DNA from: Siphonodentalium dalli
Lineage: Eukaryota > Mollusca > Scaphopoda > Gadilida > Siphonodentaliidae
Reading direction: 5' to 3'
Assembly: GCA_032622095.1 (NCBI GenBank)
Contig: CP136062.1
Coordinates: forward strand, 4,710,001-4,774,000
Length of the DNA stretch: 64,000 nucleotides
Shown: positions 43,772 through 56,600 of the stretch, piece by piece
Position numbering within the stretch: position 1 is the stretch's first letter
Layout of the letters: each line of letters starts with the position of its first letter
Made by a program: the position numbers and the translations under genes
The notes under the pieces: generated by a model
The model's database searches: none
The model's input: only the letters and a program-made list of their open reading frames with translations
Told to the model about the DNA's origin: nothing

Positions 43772-46088
43772 GTCCGATCACGTGCGTTACTGTCAAACCA
43801 GAAGTTAAACTTAACGCGTATGAATCTTCACAGGTTTGTCTTAAAATTAAATTACTCAACGATGGAATATTGTTATCACTTGCATATTCCTCCGGAATAT
43901 ACTATCCTAACCGATTAATCCAGTATCGCCGCTTTGACTTCGATTTACCGTGAAACGCAAGATCTATATTTCGTAATTCGATTGGACTTTTTACATCGCG
44001 GTTAAAATAAAACCGGATACGTTCGGCAAACATCGACAAACTCCGTGGCAGGAAAATTAATTCGTACATCCGGGTACCCACTATCAGTCGATTAGTGGAA
44101 GGGAAGTAACTGTACATTTGTGTCCAAAATCTCACGGACACATACTGTCCACCAAATTGGGGGCTATTTCATAACATCGTTTATTTAAGAATTTAGCCCC
44201 TTATATTGGTTTCTAGCATCATTTTATAAAACCTAAGGGCTACTAGCCCATAAACCAAAATAGCCCATAAGTCGGTCTAGACCAATATTTTAGCCCCCAA
44301 ACAGCCAATGTGAGCGCGGACGCACGGACAGACGCACGGACACCGGCTATTTTAATAGTCCCCCGAAGAAAAAAAATTCGGGGGACAAAAATGCGGGTTC
44401 GTGCAGTTTGTTGAATTTTTCTCGCGGTCAAAATCCCATGACCACTTTGAAACCGCCGTTCATTTCTTATATTGCCACCCATCTCAACAGAATGTTGAAG
44501 CGGTTACAGTTTAGTCAAATTAAAAACTGAGCGAAAAATAGTACTGCGCGAATTTAAATACGAGTAAGATATAATATTGAACACCGAAATCTAAATATAA
44601 CAGTTATGATGTTGTCGCGATCCTTCAGACGCGGGAATGTACGGCGGTCCGCGAGATAAATGTGCTCCTTGTCTTGGTGGCCATAACAATGAAGGTCTTA
44701 CGAATACAGAGTAGACCATGGACCGTGACATACGCGAATAATACTACGAAACCTGTTCCTTTTCATATACACGTTTTACCTAGATTTGATAATTGGCCGC
44801 AACAGCTTGAGAATCAAGTCGGGGTGTGATAGATACTATTATGAATGATTTGTTTACAACAATTATCTTGAATGCGCATAAAGTTTCTTCCCACTATTCA
44901 ATGTGACACTGGATATGCGATACATTCGTACATATGCATGAATATACCACCACTTTTATTTCTTGAATGGCCCCGGGCTCGAAATGACACAACTTCGTCA
45001 CTTTGTCTTGTTGTGTGGGGTGGGTAATTTGATATGTCAGGATAAGTTTCGTCGTTGGGCCACAGTATTTTATTCTCTCATCCAAGTTACACGTATAACA
45101 TGAAGGATATTGCTATTTAGAAGACTATATCATAGCTTTACACCATGCACACTAAACGAGAGACTGTAACACACTCTTTGAACTAACGACGATCAAGTGT
45201 CGACAACCAATTGAAAATATGTCGAAGCCGTCTGCTGAAAACAAGCTAACAGGTTAGCAGGCCATAATTTTGTTTTAGTATTTTGATTAAAGAATATTTA
45301 GCTATTTAATAAGCTTACGTATGATATAACAGGTGAGTGATCAGTCTACAATATAGTCGGCCTTGTCTGTCCGCGAATGTAACAAATTCAGCAATTCTAG
45401 GCGAGGACAGACTTACTCTCAGTAATTGAATCTGACATGACATGAGTAACTCAGATTACTCAGTCACTGTGTCTCTCCTCTGGCTCAAAGTCTAAGATTC
45501 ATAATTTTATGATTCACTCAGGCAATAAACTTCGAAATTCAATTCTGAACGAATCGGACATCTATCTCGTTCTATCTGCGAGTGTGTGTACAATGACAGG
45601 ATTAATGTTTTGTGAAGAGACAATTTTGTTATAGACAAAACGGAAACTGATTGAATCGATTGTTGATTACAGATTCTCGTAATTGATAACTTTTCTAAAG
45701 ATAGAAAACTGCCACACGACGATGGTAAAATGAATTTCACAATGAGAAAGTATCACATAATATACTAGTCGTCTGCACTAGTCTGAAATTTACCGGGACT
45801 GCATACTAACCTTTCTACTTTCCCCTATCTATCAGCATGCTAACAAAACTCAATTATGTTTTTTCATTTGTCTCTCCAGCTATAGGCGACCAAGCGGTTG
45901 AACCATGTGAGCTGAACATTTTTACAAATAGGCAAATTGATGCATGTTTCCCTGACATCAGATGATTTAAAGGGGCTCTCGTGATTAATTTAATTAATTA
46001 CATACCTAAAATGGTTGGATTCACAGAGCTGAAAATTGTTAGACAAGTTTAAATTGACGAATGTTCCCTTTGTCCTCATGTGATATAT
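43772..46088. other. Upstream flank of the helicase gene, no gene recognised
   Basis: It contains the likely promoter region of the minus-strand gene. I see no clear TATA box at a fixed distance. Short frames have no motifs. Confidence 0.35.
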
Positions 46089-46237
46089 AGAGGATCTCAC
46101 ATGAGTATCTATTTTATACGGAATTTATCAACCGAGTTCACTAAATTCGATTTGAGCCGAGGTTTACCGAGGCTCAAATAGAATTTAGTGGACGAGGTTG
46201 ATAAATTACGTATAAAATAGAACGAGTTTGAGATACT
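46089..46237. mobile_element. Foldback MITE, copy 2, inverted relative to 31507-31653
   Basis: 'tctattttatacggaattta' and 'taaattacgtataaaataga' form the arms, with 'gatttgagccgaggtttacc' near the centre. Flanking 'atatag' and 'tatcacatgg' are shared in part with copy 1. Confidence 0.88.
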
Positions 46238-46441
46238 TTTTATCACATGGTCATATATAATCGCTTGAATTTTATCGAAAACAACAATAACTAGAGGTCA
46301 GATTCCATGGAATCAGATATACTTCCATGGTATTCCATCCCATCCCATGTGAGTGTTATGCGTATAATGTGTGTTCCTCTTCGTGCGAATGCATATTGGT
46401 GCCTTACAATCCGATGGTGGACTTGCATTGACATTTCTAAA

Positions 46442-47198
46442 TCTACTATATATTTTGGGACTTCTGTTTGTCTGTCTGTTTGTCTGTTAGCTATGGCCGG
46501 GAAAACTGCCCGACGATTTTGACGAAATTTGATCCCTATTGGTAATTTTTTCCAGGGATGGTTTTGGACGGGTCAAATCGTGACCCCGACCTAACCTTGA
46601 CCTTCATAAAGGTAAATTCAAGGTCAAATCGGGTAAAATGGGACGGATTTCGACGAAATTTGGTAACTAGAGGTACATTTGTCCGGGGAGTCTTTTCGAC
46701 GGGTCAAATCGTTACCCGACCTGACCTTGACCTTCCAAAAGGTCAATTCAAGGTCAAATCGGGTAAAACGGACGGATATCGACAAAATTTGATACCTAGG
46801 GTTACTTTTGATCGTGGGTGATTTGGACGGGTCAAATCGTGACCCCGACCAGACCTTGACCTTCAAAATTGTCATTTCAAGGTCAAATCTATTTCGACGA
46901 AGTTTTATACCTAGGGTTACTTTGGTCCGCGTAGAGTTTTGGACCGGTCAAATCGTGACTCCGACATGACCTTGACCTTCAAAATGGTCAATTCAATGTC
47001 AAATCGGGTAAAATCAGACGGATTTCGACGGGTACTTTTGTCGGCTACTTTTGTCCGGAGAGTGTTTTGGACGGGTCAAATCATGACACCCCCCGCACCT
47101 GACCTTGACCTTCAAAATGGACAATTCAAGGTGAAATCGCGTAATACGCCGAAAAGCAGAGGGGAAACAGCCCGGACGAAGTCGGGTCCACCAGCTAG
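46442..47198 (+). mobile_element. Non-autonomous Helitron-like element with internal tandem repeat
   Basis: Starts TCTACTATATATTTTGGGAC after A, ends CGGGTCCACCAGCTAG before T, with the stem CCCG-GACGAAGT-CGGG close to the end. Inside, five units of about 116-131 bp carry 'ggacgggtcaaatcgtgacc' and 'ttgaccttcaaaatggtca'. Differences in unit number explain the length range among copies (193, 506 and 757 bp). Confidence 0.78.
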
Positions 47199-47612
47199 TT
47201 TAATATATATTTTGGTACTTCTATCTGTCTGTTTGTTTGTCTGTCAGCTATGGCCGGGAAAACTGCTGGACGGATTTTGACGAGATCTCATAAATGTGGG
47301 TACTTTTGTCCAGGGAATGTTTTGGACGGGTCGAATCGTGAACCCCGACCTGACATTGGTCTTCAAAAAGGTCAATCGAATGTCAAATCGGTTAAAACAG
47401 ACGGATTTCAACGAAATTGGATACCTATGGGTACTTTTGTCCGGGGAGTCTTTTGGGTGGGTCAAGTCGTGACCCCGATCTGACTCTGACCTTCGAAATG
47501 GTCAGTTCAAGGTCAAATCGGGTAAAACGAACGGATTTCGACGAAATTTGATACCTAGGAAAACTTTTGTCCGGGAAGTGTTTTGAACAGGTCAAATCGT
47601 GACAATATGTTA
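47199..47612 (+). mobile_element. Second, 3'-truncated Helitron-like copy head to tail
   Basis: Directly after the CTAG comes a slightly decayed 5' end (taatatatattttggtactt) and the same leader and units, ending mid-unit near 47612 without the hairpin. Confidence 0.65.
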
Positions 47613-48560
47613 CTTTTACAGTAGAGCGGACATACCTATATAGTATATCGGTGAGCATATTCATGCATTTGCCTTGCTTCTTGATAAATCCGTTTGAATT
47701 TGCGTCATGAAGAGAGGGTTTGAATTTGAGTTATATATATCACCCGTTACAACGTTATACGCTACCAGGGTTAAACAGTTCAATATAAATCATTAAAAAG
47801 TTTACTAATCTTGCGTTTAGATACTACTTATCACATCCACTCATCGAAAAGTGTTTATCTCAATATATGATTTTCGGAGTAATTTTCCCCATTTGATCTT
47901 CGGTGGAATTTGCCAAATCTGAACCCACCCGACACAAACACTTCCTTGAGCAGGTTGCGTTTATATTAGAGAGGTCAAATTTTGAAGGCATACCTACAGT
48001 ATATCGGCTTACGTAACACCGCATTAAACTCGCTCTAACATTAGCCCGTTTGGATTTGGGGCTAAAAATCGCCTAGTGATACACTACAGAAGTATACATA
48101 TTTATGATATTTAGCGTTGTCACGAGTAAACCGTTCCATCTGAAAATTAGAAAATCGCCATCTGGATGCGCGGGAACACTAGCCATCAGATGTACTCTTC
48201 AAAAAAAATGATCTCGATGTTTGAATTTCCCCCCTTTGCAATTTTCGTGGAATTTTCCTAAAGTCTCAACCCACACTGACACGCATTCTCCGTTGGGCAT
48301 CTTACATTTATAGTATAGTCGTACAACTTCTGGGACGTACATAAAGTATGTCAACCAGCCGGTTTGGATTTGGCGGGAAAAGTAGTTGCAATATTTCCGT
48401 ACCCCGTAACGCGGAAAGTACCGGGTAAAAACATTTTTAAGCGGTATATTCGAGTCCGATTCTGTCGTCCAATTCGGAATATGCAATAATTTTTTTTTAG
48501 CTCTGTACTTATATAAAAAAAAACAAAAAACATTGGTTTATTCATCCTGGTGTATAGTGT
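47613..48560. other. No gene recognised
   Basis: AT-rich. Phrases such as 'gtttggatttg' and 'cttatcacat' hint at old repeats, but nothing can be delimited. Confidence 0.4.
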
Positions 48561-51240
48561 GTCCATTTTATGGGCGGTAACTCCTCAGGAAAAGCTCGGA
48601 CACAAGTTTTGATGCCGTTGGTTTGTAAGGCATATCGAGTTGTGCATACGGTCCAATTTTCGATGCTCTGCTCCTTATAATTTCCGAGATAATAAAATGA
48701 CATGTTTTCGTATAAGGGGAGATAACTCTGCGAAGAAAGCGCGGACAATATTCGTTATGCGACTAAGGCATAAAACTCATTTGCCCCAACATACTTACCA
48801 ACTTTTAGTTATCTACTGCTCATATTTTCCGAAATATTGTGATTATAAAAGTGTTGAGTATTTTAATAATAATAATAATAGTGAAAAATATATATTTTTT
48901 TAATTTCATTCCGTGGCGAAGCGTTCTGGCCTCGAAACTGTGTGACGGGATAAGCACATTGTCAACCTGGGCTCAAAATGCGAACTTTGAGGCCCCGTAA
49001 CTTCGTTATTTACCAACGGATTTTAAAACTGTTTTCAGTTTTGTGATCTGCTGCTCTAGAGATGCAATGGTATGGATTTCATCTGATTCAGAGACGAATA
49101 ACATTTTGAAATTGACAAGCATATGTGCCCAATTTTAAACTTTGAGGGACCAAATCTCCGACATTTTCCAACGGATTAACGATCTGTTTTCAGTTTCCTA
49201 ATCAGCTTGTATGGTAGATGTTATATTCCAAGTTTCATCTGATTCTGAGACCAAAACAAATTGGGACCTGGGACCACCCCCTCCCCAAACCCACAATACT
49301 GAACCGAACCTGGCAGATTTTGGCGCACCACTTGCGCTCTTTATTCCGGTCACACCAGCGTGTGATACGGCTTTTAATTTCGGATACTTTTAGAGGAGTT
49401 GCGGTCGTTAGCTGATCAGCGCAAAAATGCGAATTTCCAGGACCAACAACTCTGGTGTTTCTAATCGGATTTCAAAATTTCGTTTTGCTTTATGATCAAC
49501 TTCACTCATGGAATGCGCATACCTTAATAGACTACTTTCGTTAAGAATTTTTTTTTTCGAAAAATTTGCCCCTACCCCAATGTAAAAATATATGACCGGC
49601 CCTGTCAAGTTTTTGTTTTCGCAATGACCTGACAACTACCAAGAGGACTGCGAAAACCGAATTCGGTTATCTACAATTATACAAAAGAACAGCTGAGTAC
49701 AACCAATTTGAGGTTTGCCTATTTATGGGCGGTAACTCCTCAGGAAAAGCTCGGACACAAGTTTTGATGCCGTTGGTTTGTAGGGCATATCGAGTTGTGC
49801 ATACGGTCCAATTTTCGATGCTCTGCTCCTTATAATTTCCGAGATAATAAAATGACATGTTTTCGTATAAGGGGAGATAACTCTGCGAAGAAAGCGCGGA
49901 CAATATTCGTTATGCGACTAATACATAAAACTCATTTGCCCCAACATACTTACCAACTTTTAGTTTTCTACTGCTCATATTTTCCGAAATATTGTGATTA
50001 TAAAAGTGTTGAGTATTTTAATAATAATAATAATAGTGAAAAATATATATATTTTTAAATTTCCTTCCGTGGCGAAGCGTTCTGGCCTCGAAACTGTGTG
50101 ACGGGATAAGCACATTGTCAACCTGGGCTCAAAATGCGAACTTTGAGGCCCCGTAACTTCGTTATTTACCAACGGATTTTAAAACTGTTTTCAGTTTTGT
50201 GATCTGCTGCTCTCAGAGATGCAATGGTATGGATTTCATCTGATTCAGAGACGAATAACATTTTGAAATTGACAAGCATATGTGCCCAATTTTAAAATTT
50301 GAGGGACCAAATCTTCGACATTTTCCAACGGATTAACGATCTGTTTTCAGTTTCCTAATCAGCTTGTATGGTAGATGTTATATTCCAAGTTTCATCTGAT
50401 TCTGAGACCAACAAAAATTGGGACCTGGGACCACCCCCTCCCCAAACCCACAATACTGAACCGAACCTGGCAGATTTTGGCGCACCACTTGCGCTCTTTA
50501 TTCCGGTCACACCAGCGTGTGATACGGCTTTTAATTTCGGATACTTTCAGAAGAGTTGCGGTCGTTAGCTGATCAGCGCCTAAATGCGAATTTCCAGGAC
50601 CAACAACTCTGGTGTTTCTAATCGGATTTCAAAATTTCGTTTTGCTTTATGATCAACTTCACTCCTGGAATGCGCATACCTTAATAGACTAATTTCGTTA
50701 AGAATTTTTTTTTTCGAAAAATTTGCCCCTACCCCAATGTAAAAATATATGACCGGCCCTGTCAAGTTTTTGTTTTCGCAATGAACTGACAACTACCAAG
50801 AGGACTGCGAAAACCGAATTCGGTTATCTACAATTATACAAAAGAACAGCTGAGTACAACCAATTTGAGGTTTGCCTATTTATGGGCGGTAACTCCTCAG
50901 GAAAAGCTCGGACACAAGTTTTGATGCCGTTGGTTTGTAGGGCGTATCGAGTTGTGCATACGGTCCAATTTTCGATGCTCTGCTCCTTATAATTTCCGAG
51001 ATAATAAAATGACATGTTTTCGTATAAGGGGAGATAACTCTGCGAAGAAAGCGCGGACAATATTCGTTATGCGTCTAAGGCATAAAACTCATTTGTCCCA
51101 ACATACTTACCAACTTTTAGTTTTCTACTGGTCATATTTTCCGAAATATTGTGATTATAAAAGTGTTGAGTATTTTAATAATAATAATAATAGTGAAAAA
51201 TATATTTTTTTTTAATTTCATTCCGTGGCGAAGCGTTCTG
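48561..51240. repeat. Tandem array, about 1.156-kb unit, 2.3 copies
   Basis: 'tgggcggtaactcctcagga' begins units at 48571, 49726 and 50883. Each unit then has 'ggagataactctgcgaagaa', an (aat)n run, 'ccgtggcgaagcgttctggc', 'gaccaccccctccccaaacc' and 'aagaggactgcgaaaaccga'. The first two units are complete and the third stops at 'gcgaagcgttctggc' near 51240. Identity between units is very high. The 60-90-codon frames recurring in each unit follow from this identity and are not evidence of coding. Confidence 0.95.
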
Positions 51241-52010
51241 GCGACATCGTGATAGCTTCATTTTTAGTATCCCTTAGATGCCTACGTTCCCTAGAGATTT
51301 CACGGTCCTCCTCCAATTAGTTTCTGAGTATTTTCAATAAAACGGAAAACGGCCCCAATAGAAAAACAATATACTTCCTTGGTTACACCATGGAAGTATA
51401 ATTAACAGACAGAGAACTTTGTCCCAAAGAGCAGCGTGACGTCATTGCACGCGACGATATTACACGTGTCTATTACGCTCGAATATTACATAGGAAAATA
51501 TTGCTAATCATGTGATAAAAAGTTATATTATTAACAAAGAGGTTTAATATCAGATTTGAAGATATGTAGGAAAATTGATAAAAATGGGTAATTTGACCAA
51601 GGGATTGTCATGGGATAGGTGTCGTGGTGATCATATGCCTTAAAGTGGCACTAAAAATTAGCAACAACGAGCGTTTATCTTCATCTTAGATATGGAGGGA
51701 GAATAAATGGAAACGGAATAGAAGTGTTGAATGTTCACTAATAATTTAATCCTCACGTAACTGAGCAACTCCCAGTACCCAGCTAGTATTTTCTAATGTT
51801 GTTTTTAATGATGATGGCAATTCTATTCAATTTTATGTTAAAAATATTCACTTACCCGAATCGTTTACATGTACTAATAGTGCAAACCACTCAGCATTAA
51901 CAGAGAGTACTTTTAGTCATTCCTTTTATTTAACAATTCATGTATATTATCATGTCTAGATGCATGTTATATGTGCATTGTCTACATAAAGTGTTGTATT
52001 TCTATTTTCA
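51241..52010. other. No gene recognised
   Basis: Unique-looking DNA ahead of the possible terminal exon. Ends in a good polypyrimidine tract and AG (tgtatttctattttcag). Confidence 0.4.
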
Positions 52011-52011
52011 G

Positions 52012-52105
52012 TGTCAGACACTTCAGATCTACAAGTTACTACAACCTGCTTATCACACAAACTATCAGAAGATCAACTGTGAGCTGACACGTACTGGTTT
52101 CTGAC
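52012..52105 (+). CDS. Possible last exon of an unknown plus-strand gene
   Basis: After the strong acceptor ttctattttcag the frame reads CQTLQIYKLLQPAYHTNYQK then INCELTRTGF and stops (TGA). Downstream there is about 1.5 kb without coding, then an AATAAA-containing stretch near 53550, which would suit a 3' untranslated region. No upstream exon was found and no family is recognised. A chance acceptor is possible. Confidence 0.25.
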
Positions 52106-54300
52106 TAAATTTGCAAATGGTGTCAGACAACTTCATTGAATAGATGTAAAATTCACACTCACAAGCAGTGATGAAATTGAACTGTTCTCTCATGACTATG
52201 ATGACACATATGTCAAAGCCAATATTTTCTGTGTTAGCCTATGATTTCTCATGATGGAATTTGTGTCACTGGCACAGACAATATCGACAATAACCAACAA
52301 GACAAGAACCGACGTTTTTTAAGAATTTGAAATTCCAACTTCCATATAACAGAGAATGAAGTGTTGAGAAATGCAAGATAGCAGGAAGCACTTTCTTTCC
52401 AAATTATTTGAGGTAGTCACGTGTGCAATTGATACCTTTGGGTGGAGGCAATCCGAGGTTTCCATGTGTACACTGTACATATTGTGATTCATGAACATGT
52501 GGTCACAAAGGAAATAACCCCAGACAGCTCATACGCATTTCTTTTTCCAATGCAAAACATCTTATCAATATACAGGGTATTGATCCACTTGTTCTAAGAA
52601 AAATATACCCTTCTTCAATTCTGAAGAGCCTAAATCTTGTATTACGCTTAGGAAACGCCATAATTTACACTTGAAGGTGTATGCCTTACCGAAAGTGTAA
52701 TCAAATAATGCATGACCTCTTCCAGTTGATGTGATTGCCTTCTGGTTAATACAATATTGTTGCCAACAATATGATCAAACTATTTTAATCTAAATCCAAA
52801 TTCACCAAGAAGTCAGAATATCACAGTGGGTTATATTGTTATTTAGGATGAAATATCCGGTAGTATTTTATTGTATTCTTGCCATGTTTGTCGTGTTCCC
52901 TGTGACAGAGTTGAGCCATAAACACCTATAGGTCAAACTGATTGGAATTGGGCCTCCATACCAAACCTATTTTACCCCAACAAACTCTTGTTTAGCACAT
53001 GTACCCGTCATTAAGCGCATCCCCGAAGAAAAGCCCAGTATAGTTTTTTTTACCCTAAATAAAACATGGGGTGGTCCTCGTAGATAAGCCCAGCCCCATT
53101 TTTGCGCATTTTGAAAGGTGAATACAACCACGTCTTGCGGTTCTGTAGAATAGGAGAAATACTCAAGCACATATGTGCTTTTATCGTTTTTTGCCAGTTG
53201 TTTTTCTTAAAACATAATCATGTATAATACACTTGTGTTAATTTTGTTGTGAATTATACACATCTTATTCTGTTCTTAGTTGTTGGGTCTATCAAAGAGG
53301 TATCAACTCAATACAATCAAACGATGTGTCACTTACTGCTCACCTGCATCTCACTGTTGTGTTTTTGTATAAGAATTAGCTTGATTAATAAGCATTAGTG
53401 TATCAAAATTAACTTGTGAACTAACCATACAACCCTATTGTGTTTACAAATTAATCTCAACATTTACAACCTTAATCAGTTTGATCCCAAATGTATCTCT
53501 CTATCACTGTTTCTGGTTATTATCATGTGATTTTATCTTCTTAATAATATAAATAAAACACATTATTTATATCTTTTTTTAACACAAAACATGGTATTGG
53601 TATAAATATGATGGTAGGTTGGCACCTGAAGGCTAACTGAATTTCTGCACGGGGGTGGGGGGGGGGGGTCCTCGTGAGTAAGCCCAATACCCACTTTTTG
53701 AACAAAAACGTGCACGAGCCGCCCCGGCCTTACTGACGGCTATATACAGTATTACAATGGGTTGATTTCGCAGTAATTTGTTACAGTGTTGACCTTTAGA
53801 TGCTATGTTGTTTTGGTAGTGATGGTCAATGGTGTCTACGAAATTTAATTTGACATGGAAATTATCCCAGGACGAAAATACAAACAATATCAGCTATAGT
53901 TTAAGCATTGTTGTGATATTTTGGTTAAATGGATGAGTTGCCAAGTTGAAATTTCGCGATTCAGTTGAAGGAACTGTATTAGCCAACACCCGTCTTTCAG
54001 AGATGTAGAGAAAAGAGGGTCATTTAGAGATGTGTGTTGAGCGTGTAGTAATCATAACAGCACACGTGTGTTACTGGCGAGACTTTATGACGCGCGTGCG
54101 ATCACGAAATTATACCTCGTAGGGTAATTCAGTGATTGTCCTATCTTTTCGCAATTGTACTCGTCCGATAACCTGACGATAGTAACACATTCATGCAATT
54201 TTGTGTACATATTTCATACCAACGAGTCATATTGATATAGTGGCAAATACGTCCATATGCATGCGACATGCGATGTGGCAAGAGTCTGCAAAGTTGTAAG
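52106..54300. other. No gene recognised; possible 3' UTR at the left
   Basis: Two related blocks with 'cctcgt..taagccca' occur near 53073-53095 (tggtcctcgtagataagccc) and 53664-53690 (gtcctcgtgagtaagccc), hinting at an old duplicated element. Otherwise featureless. Confidence 0.4.
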
Positions 54301-55564
54301 TCTGGCTATTTCTTAATTTCACAATGCATTCTGGGCAAGCTATCATTACGCCTTTGCACTTGTCCGATAAAGTGACGACATGAACACAGACATGCGGTTT
54401 TGTATATGTATTTCACACCAAACATCTGGTATTGATATAGTGGCAAGTACGTTCATATGCATGCGAACATACAATATCACAATAATTTGTTTATCCGTTA
54501 ATTTTTTCAATCATGGCTATATCTAAATTTCACAATGCGTTCCAAAGTAGGGATCTGTCGACATTCCGGAAGGGATATTCATATGGTTGCGACATTGATC
54601 AACGCATCCTAGACTACAAACATGATTGATTTATTGAAAAAATAAAACAATACAGTCTTAGTTATGACATAACAGTAATTGGGTGCAATGTCTTCGATGC
54701 TACCTGGTATGACTCCCATGAGTTTTGGTGCCGATGGTGTTTAAAGGCTATCAAATTTAAGCAGAAATGCCAATTATTGCAAGAACATTACAACAAAGTT
54801 CGCTAAAATGCTTAAGATTCCCATGTTTTGTCGTTAAATCTATGAGTCTTTAACTTGAAATTTTGCGTCTTCATTGCAGAAACAGCGTTAGCCAACACCA
54901 ATTTTGGAAGTTTGACGAGACAACAGCGGAGTGGGGCGGGCAGTTATATGTTGGACATGAATGGAAAAGTAACGAATCGATTCACTACACCAGCAACACT
55001 TTGCGATCGGTATGTATCCATGGGTTATTTCACGGTTGGGCGTTCCTTTATGATACAAGTGTAATAAGAGATACACCCATACACAGATATAATGTAAACC
55101 TATTTTGAGAAATGCGAGTGCAATGAACATAGTAATGTTATTTGACACGGAGTAGATAATCGTTTCTGCTCATCTCAAACCCACAACACTTAGTCTACAA
55201 TTATATATTATGATGAAATAACAGCTGATATACCCCACCCATACGCGTATCTGGACTATACTACGACGTGCTATTTGCACGATTATTTTTGATTAGTGTA
55301 GACTATTCACATATATCAAATTACAGTCATAAAAGGTGAGGATTTCTCGAATATAACCGAGCCGAGTACAACTCAGTGAAGCATAGTTGGGAACAAACGA
55401 TTTATCAATTGGTGCGCCCCTTTCAATTTCTGACATGGATTCGGCCACTTTTATGTATCACTTAACCACAACATAAAATTCACGATGCCATGAAGATGAC
55501 TGTATTTATGAGTTTGGTAGAATATTGGCGACAAATCAATTTTTTTTATATAAATTTTGGCGCC

Positions 55565-56095
55565 CCTTCCCAGCTCTCATCCCAGGCCAGAGCGGCGCTC
55601 TTTTAGCTCTCATCCCTGACCCGAGCTGCGCCCCTTCCAATCTATCATCCCTGACCCGAGCGGCGTCCCTTCCCAGCTCTCATTCCTGACCCGACCTGCG
55701 CCCCTTCCCAGCTCTCATCCATGACCCGAGCTGCGCCCCTTCCCAGCTCTCATCCGTGACCCGAGCGGCAACCCTTTTCATGTCTCATCCCTGACCCGAG
55801 TGGCGTCCCTTCCCAGCTCTCATCCCTGACCCGAGCGGCATCCCTTTTCATGTCTCATCCCTGACCCGAACTGCGCCCCTTCCCAGCTCTCATCCATGAC
55901 CCGAGCTGCGCCCCTTTTCATGTCTCATCCCTGAACCGTGCAGCGCCCATTCCCAGCTCTCATCCCTGGCCCGAGCGGCACCCCTTTTCATGTCTCATCT
56001 CTGACCCGAGCAGCGCCCATTCCCAGCTCTCATCCATGGACGAATGGCGCCCCTTCCCAGCTCTCACCCCTCACCCGAGCGACGCCACTTCGATA
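55565..56095. repeat. GC-rich minisatellite, about 36-bp unit, about 14 copies
   Basis: Units of 'cccttcccagctctcatccc' plus 'tgacccgagctgcgc', with a 'ttttcatgtctcat' variant. GC-rich in AT-rich surroundings. The second duplicate has the same array at 59996-60525 with a one-base difference. Confidence 0.93.
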
Positions 56096-56249
56096 TATTG
56101 ATGATTCCCCACATATACCATGGATAAAATTATATACAAGTTTGAAGAAAATCAGCGACAAATTCTACAAGAAAACAAAGATGCATCCATCAGATCGCCC
56201 ATGAACTATTTTACAAGATTTAATCACGGATATTTGGAAAGTATTATAT

Positions 56250-56404
56250 ATTTAATATATATATATATATAGCTATATATATATATATATATATACAGGA
56301 CACTATGACGTCATAATTCAATTTATCGTCTATTGAAAAGTGGCAATGCCTTATGTTATTCTTGGACAATATATAATACTGTGCACACGTTACTTTAAAC
56401 TGTG

Positions 56405-56442
<38 letters not shown>
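56250..56442. repeat. Paired TA microsatellites
   Basis: Two TA runs (about 56257-56296, interrupted by 'tagcta', and about 56406-56440) surround 'gacgtcataattcaatttat'. The second duplicate has an uninterrupted and shorter first run. Confidence 0.92.
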
Positions 56443-56446
<4 letters not shown>

Positions 56447-56600
56447 TTTTGTTTTCCACACAAGTAGCTTCTAAATTCGGCCTCATGTTTAAAAAGACAG
56501 CCGTGTATTACCGACACGCGCAGTGACGTAAGAGCTTAGAGCAATATATCGATGGCACCTGAACTTTATTATGTTAAAAGTCAAGTGCATTTATGGTTTC

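Noticed and set aside
46307-47664. Several 70-110-codon ORFs in the Helitron-like region
   Set aside because: They follow the internal units on both strands and change with unit phase.
48564-51060. Recurring 68-78-codon ORF (MSALSSQSYLPLYENMSFYY) in three copies as a conserved gene
   Set aside because: The copies are near-identical at DNA level because they are tandem repeats, so conservation of the frame carries no information. No domain is evident.
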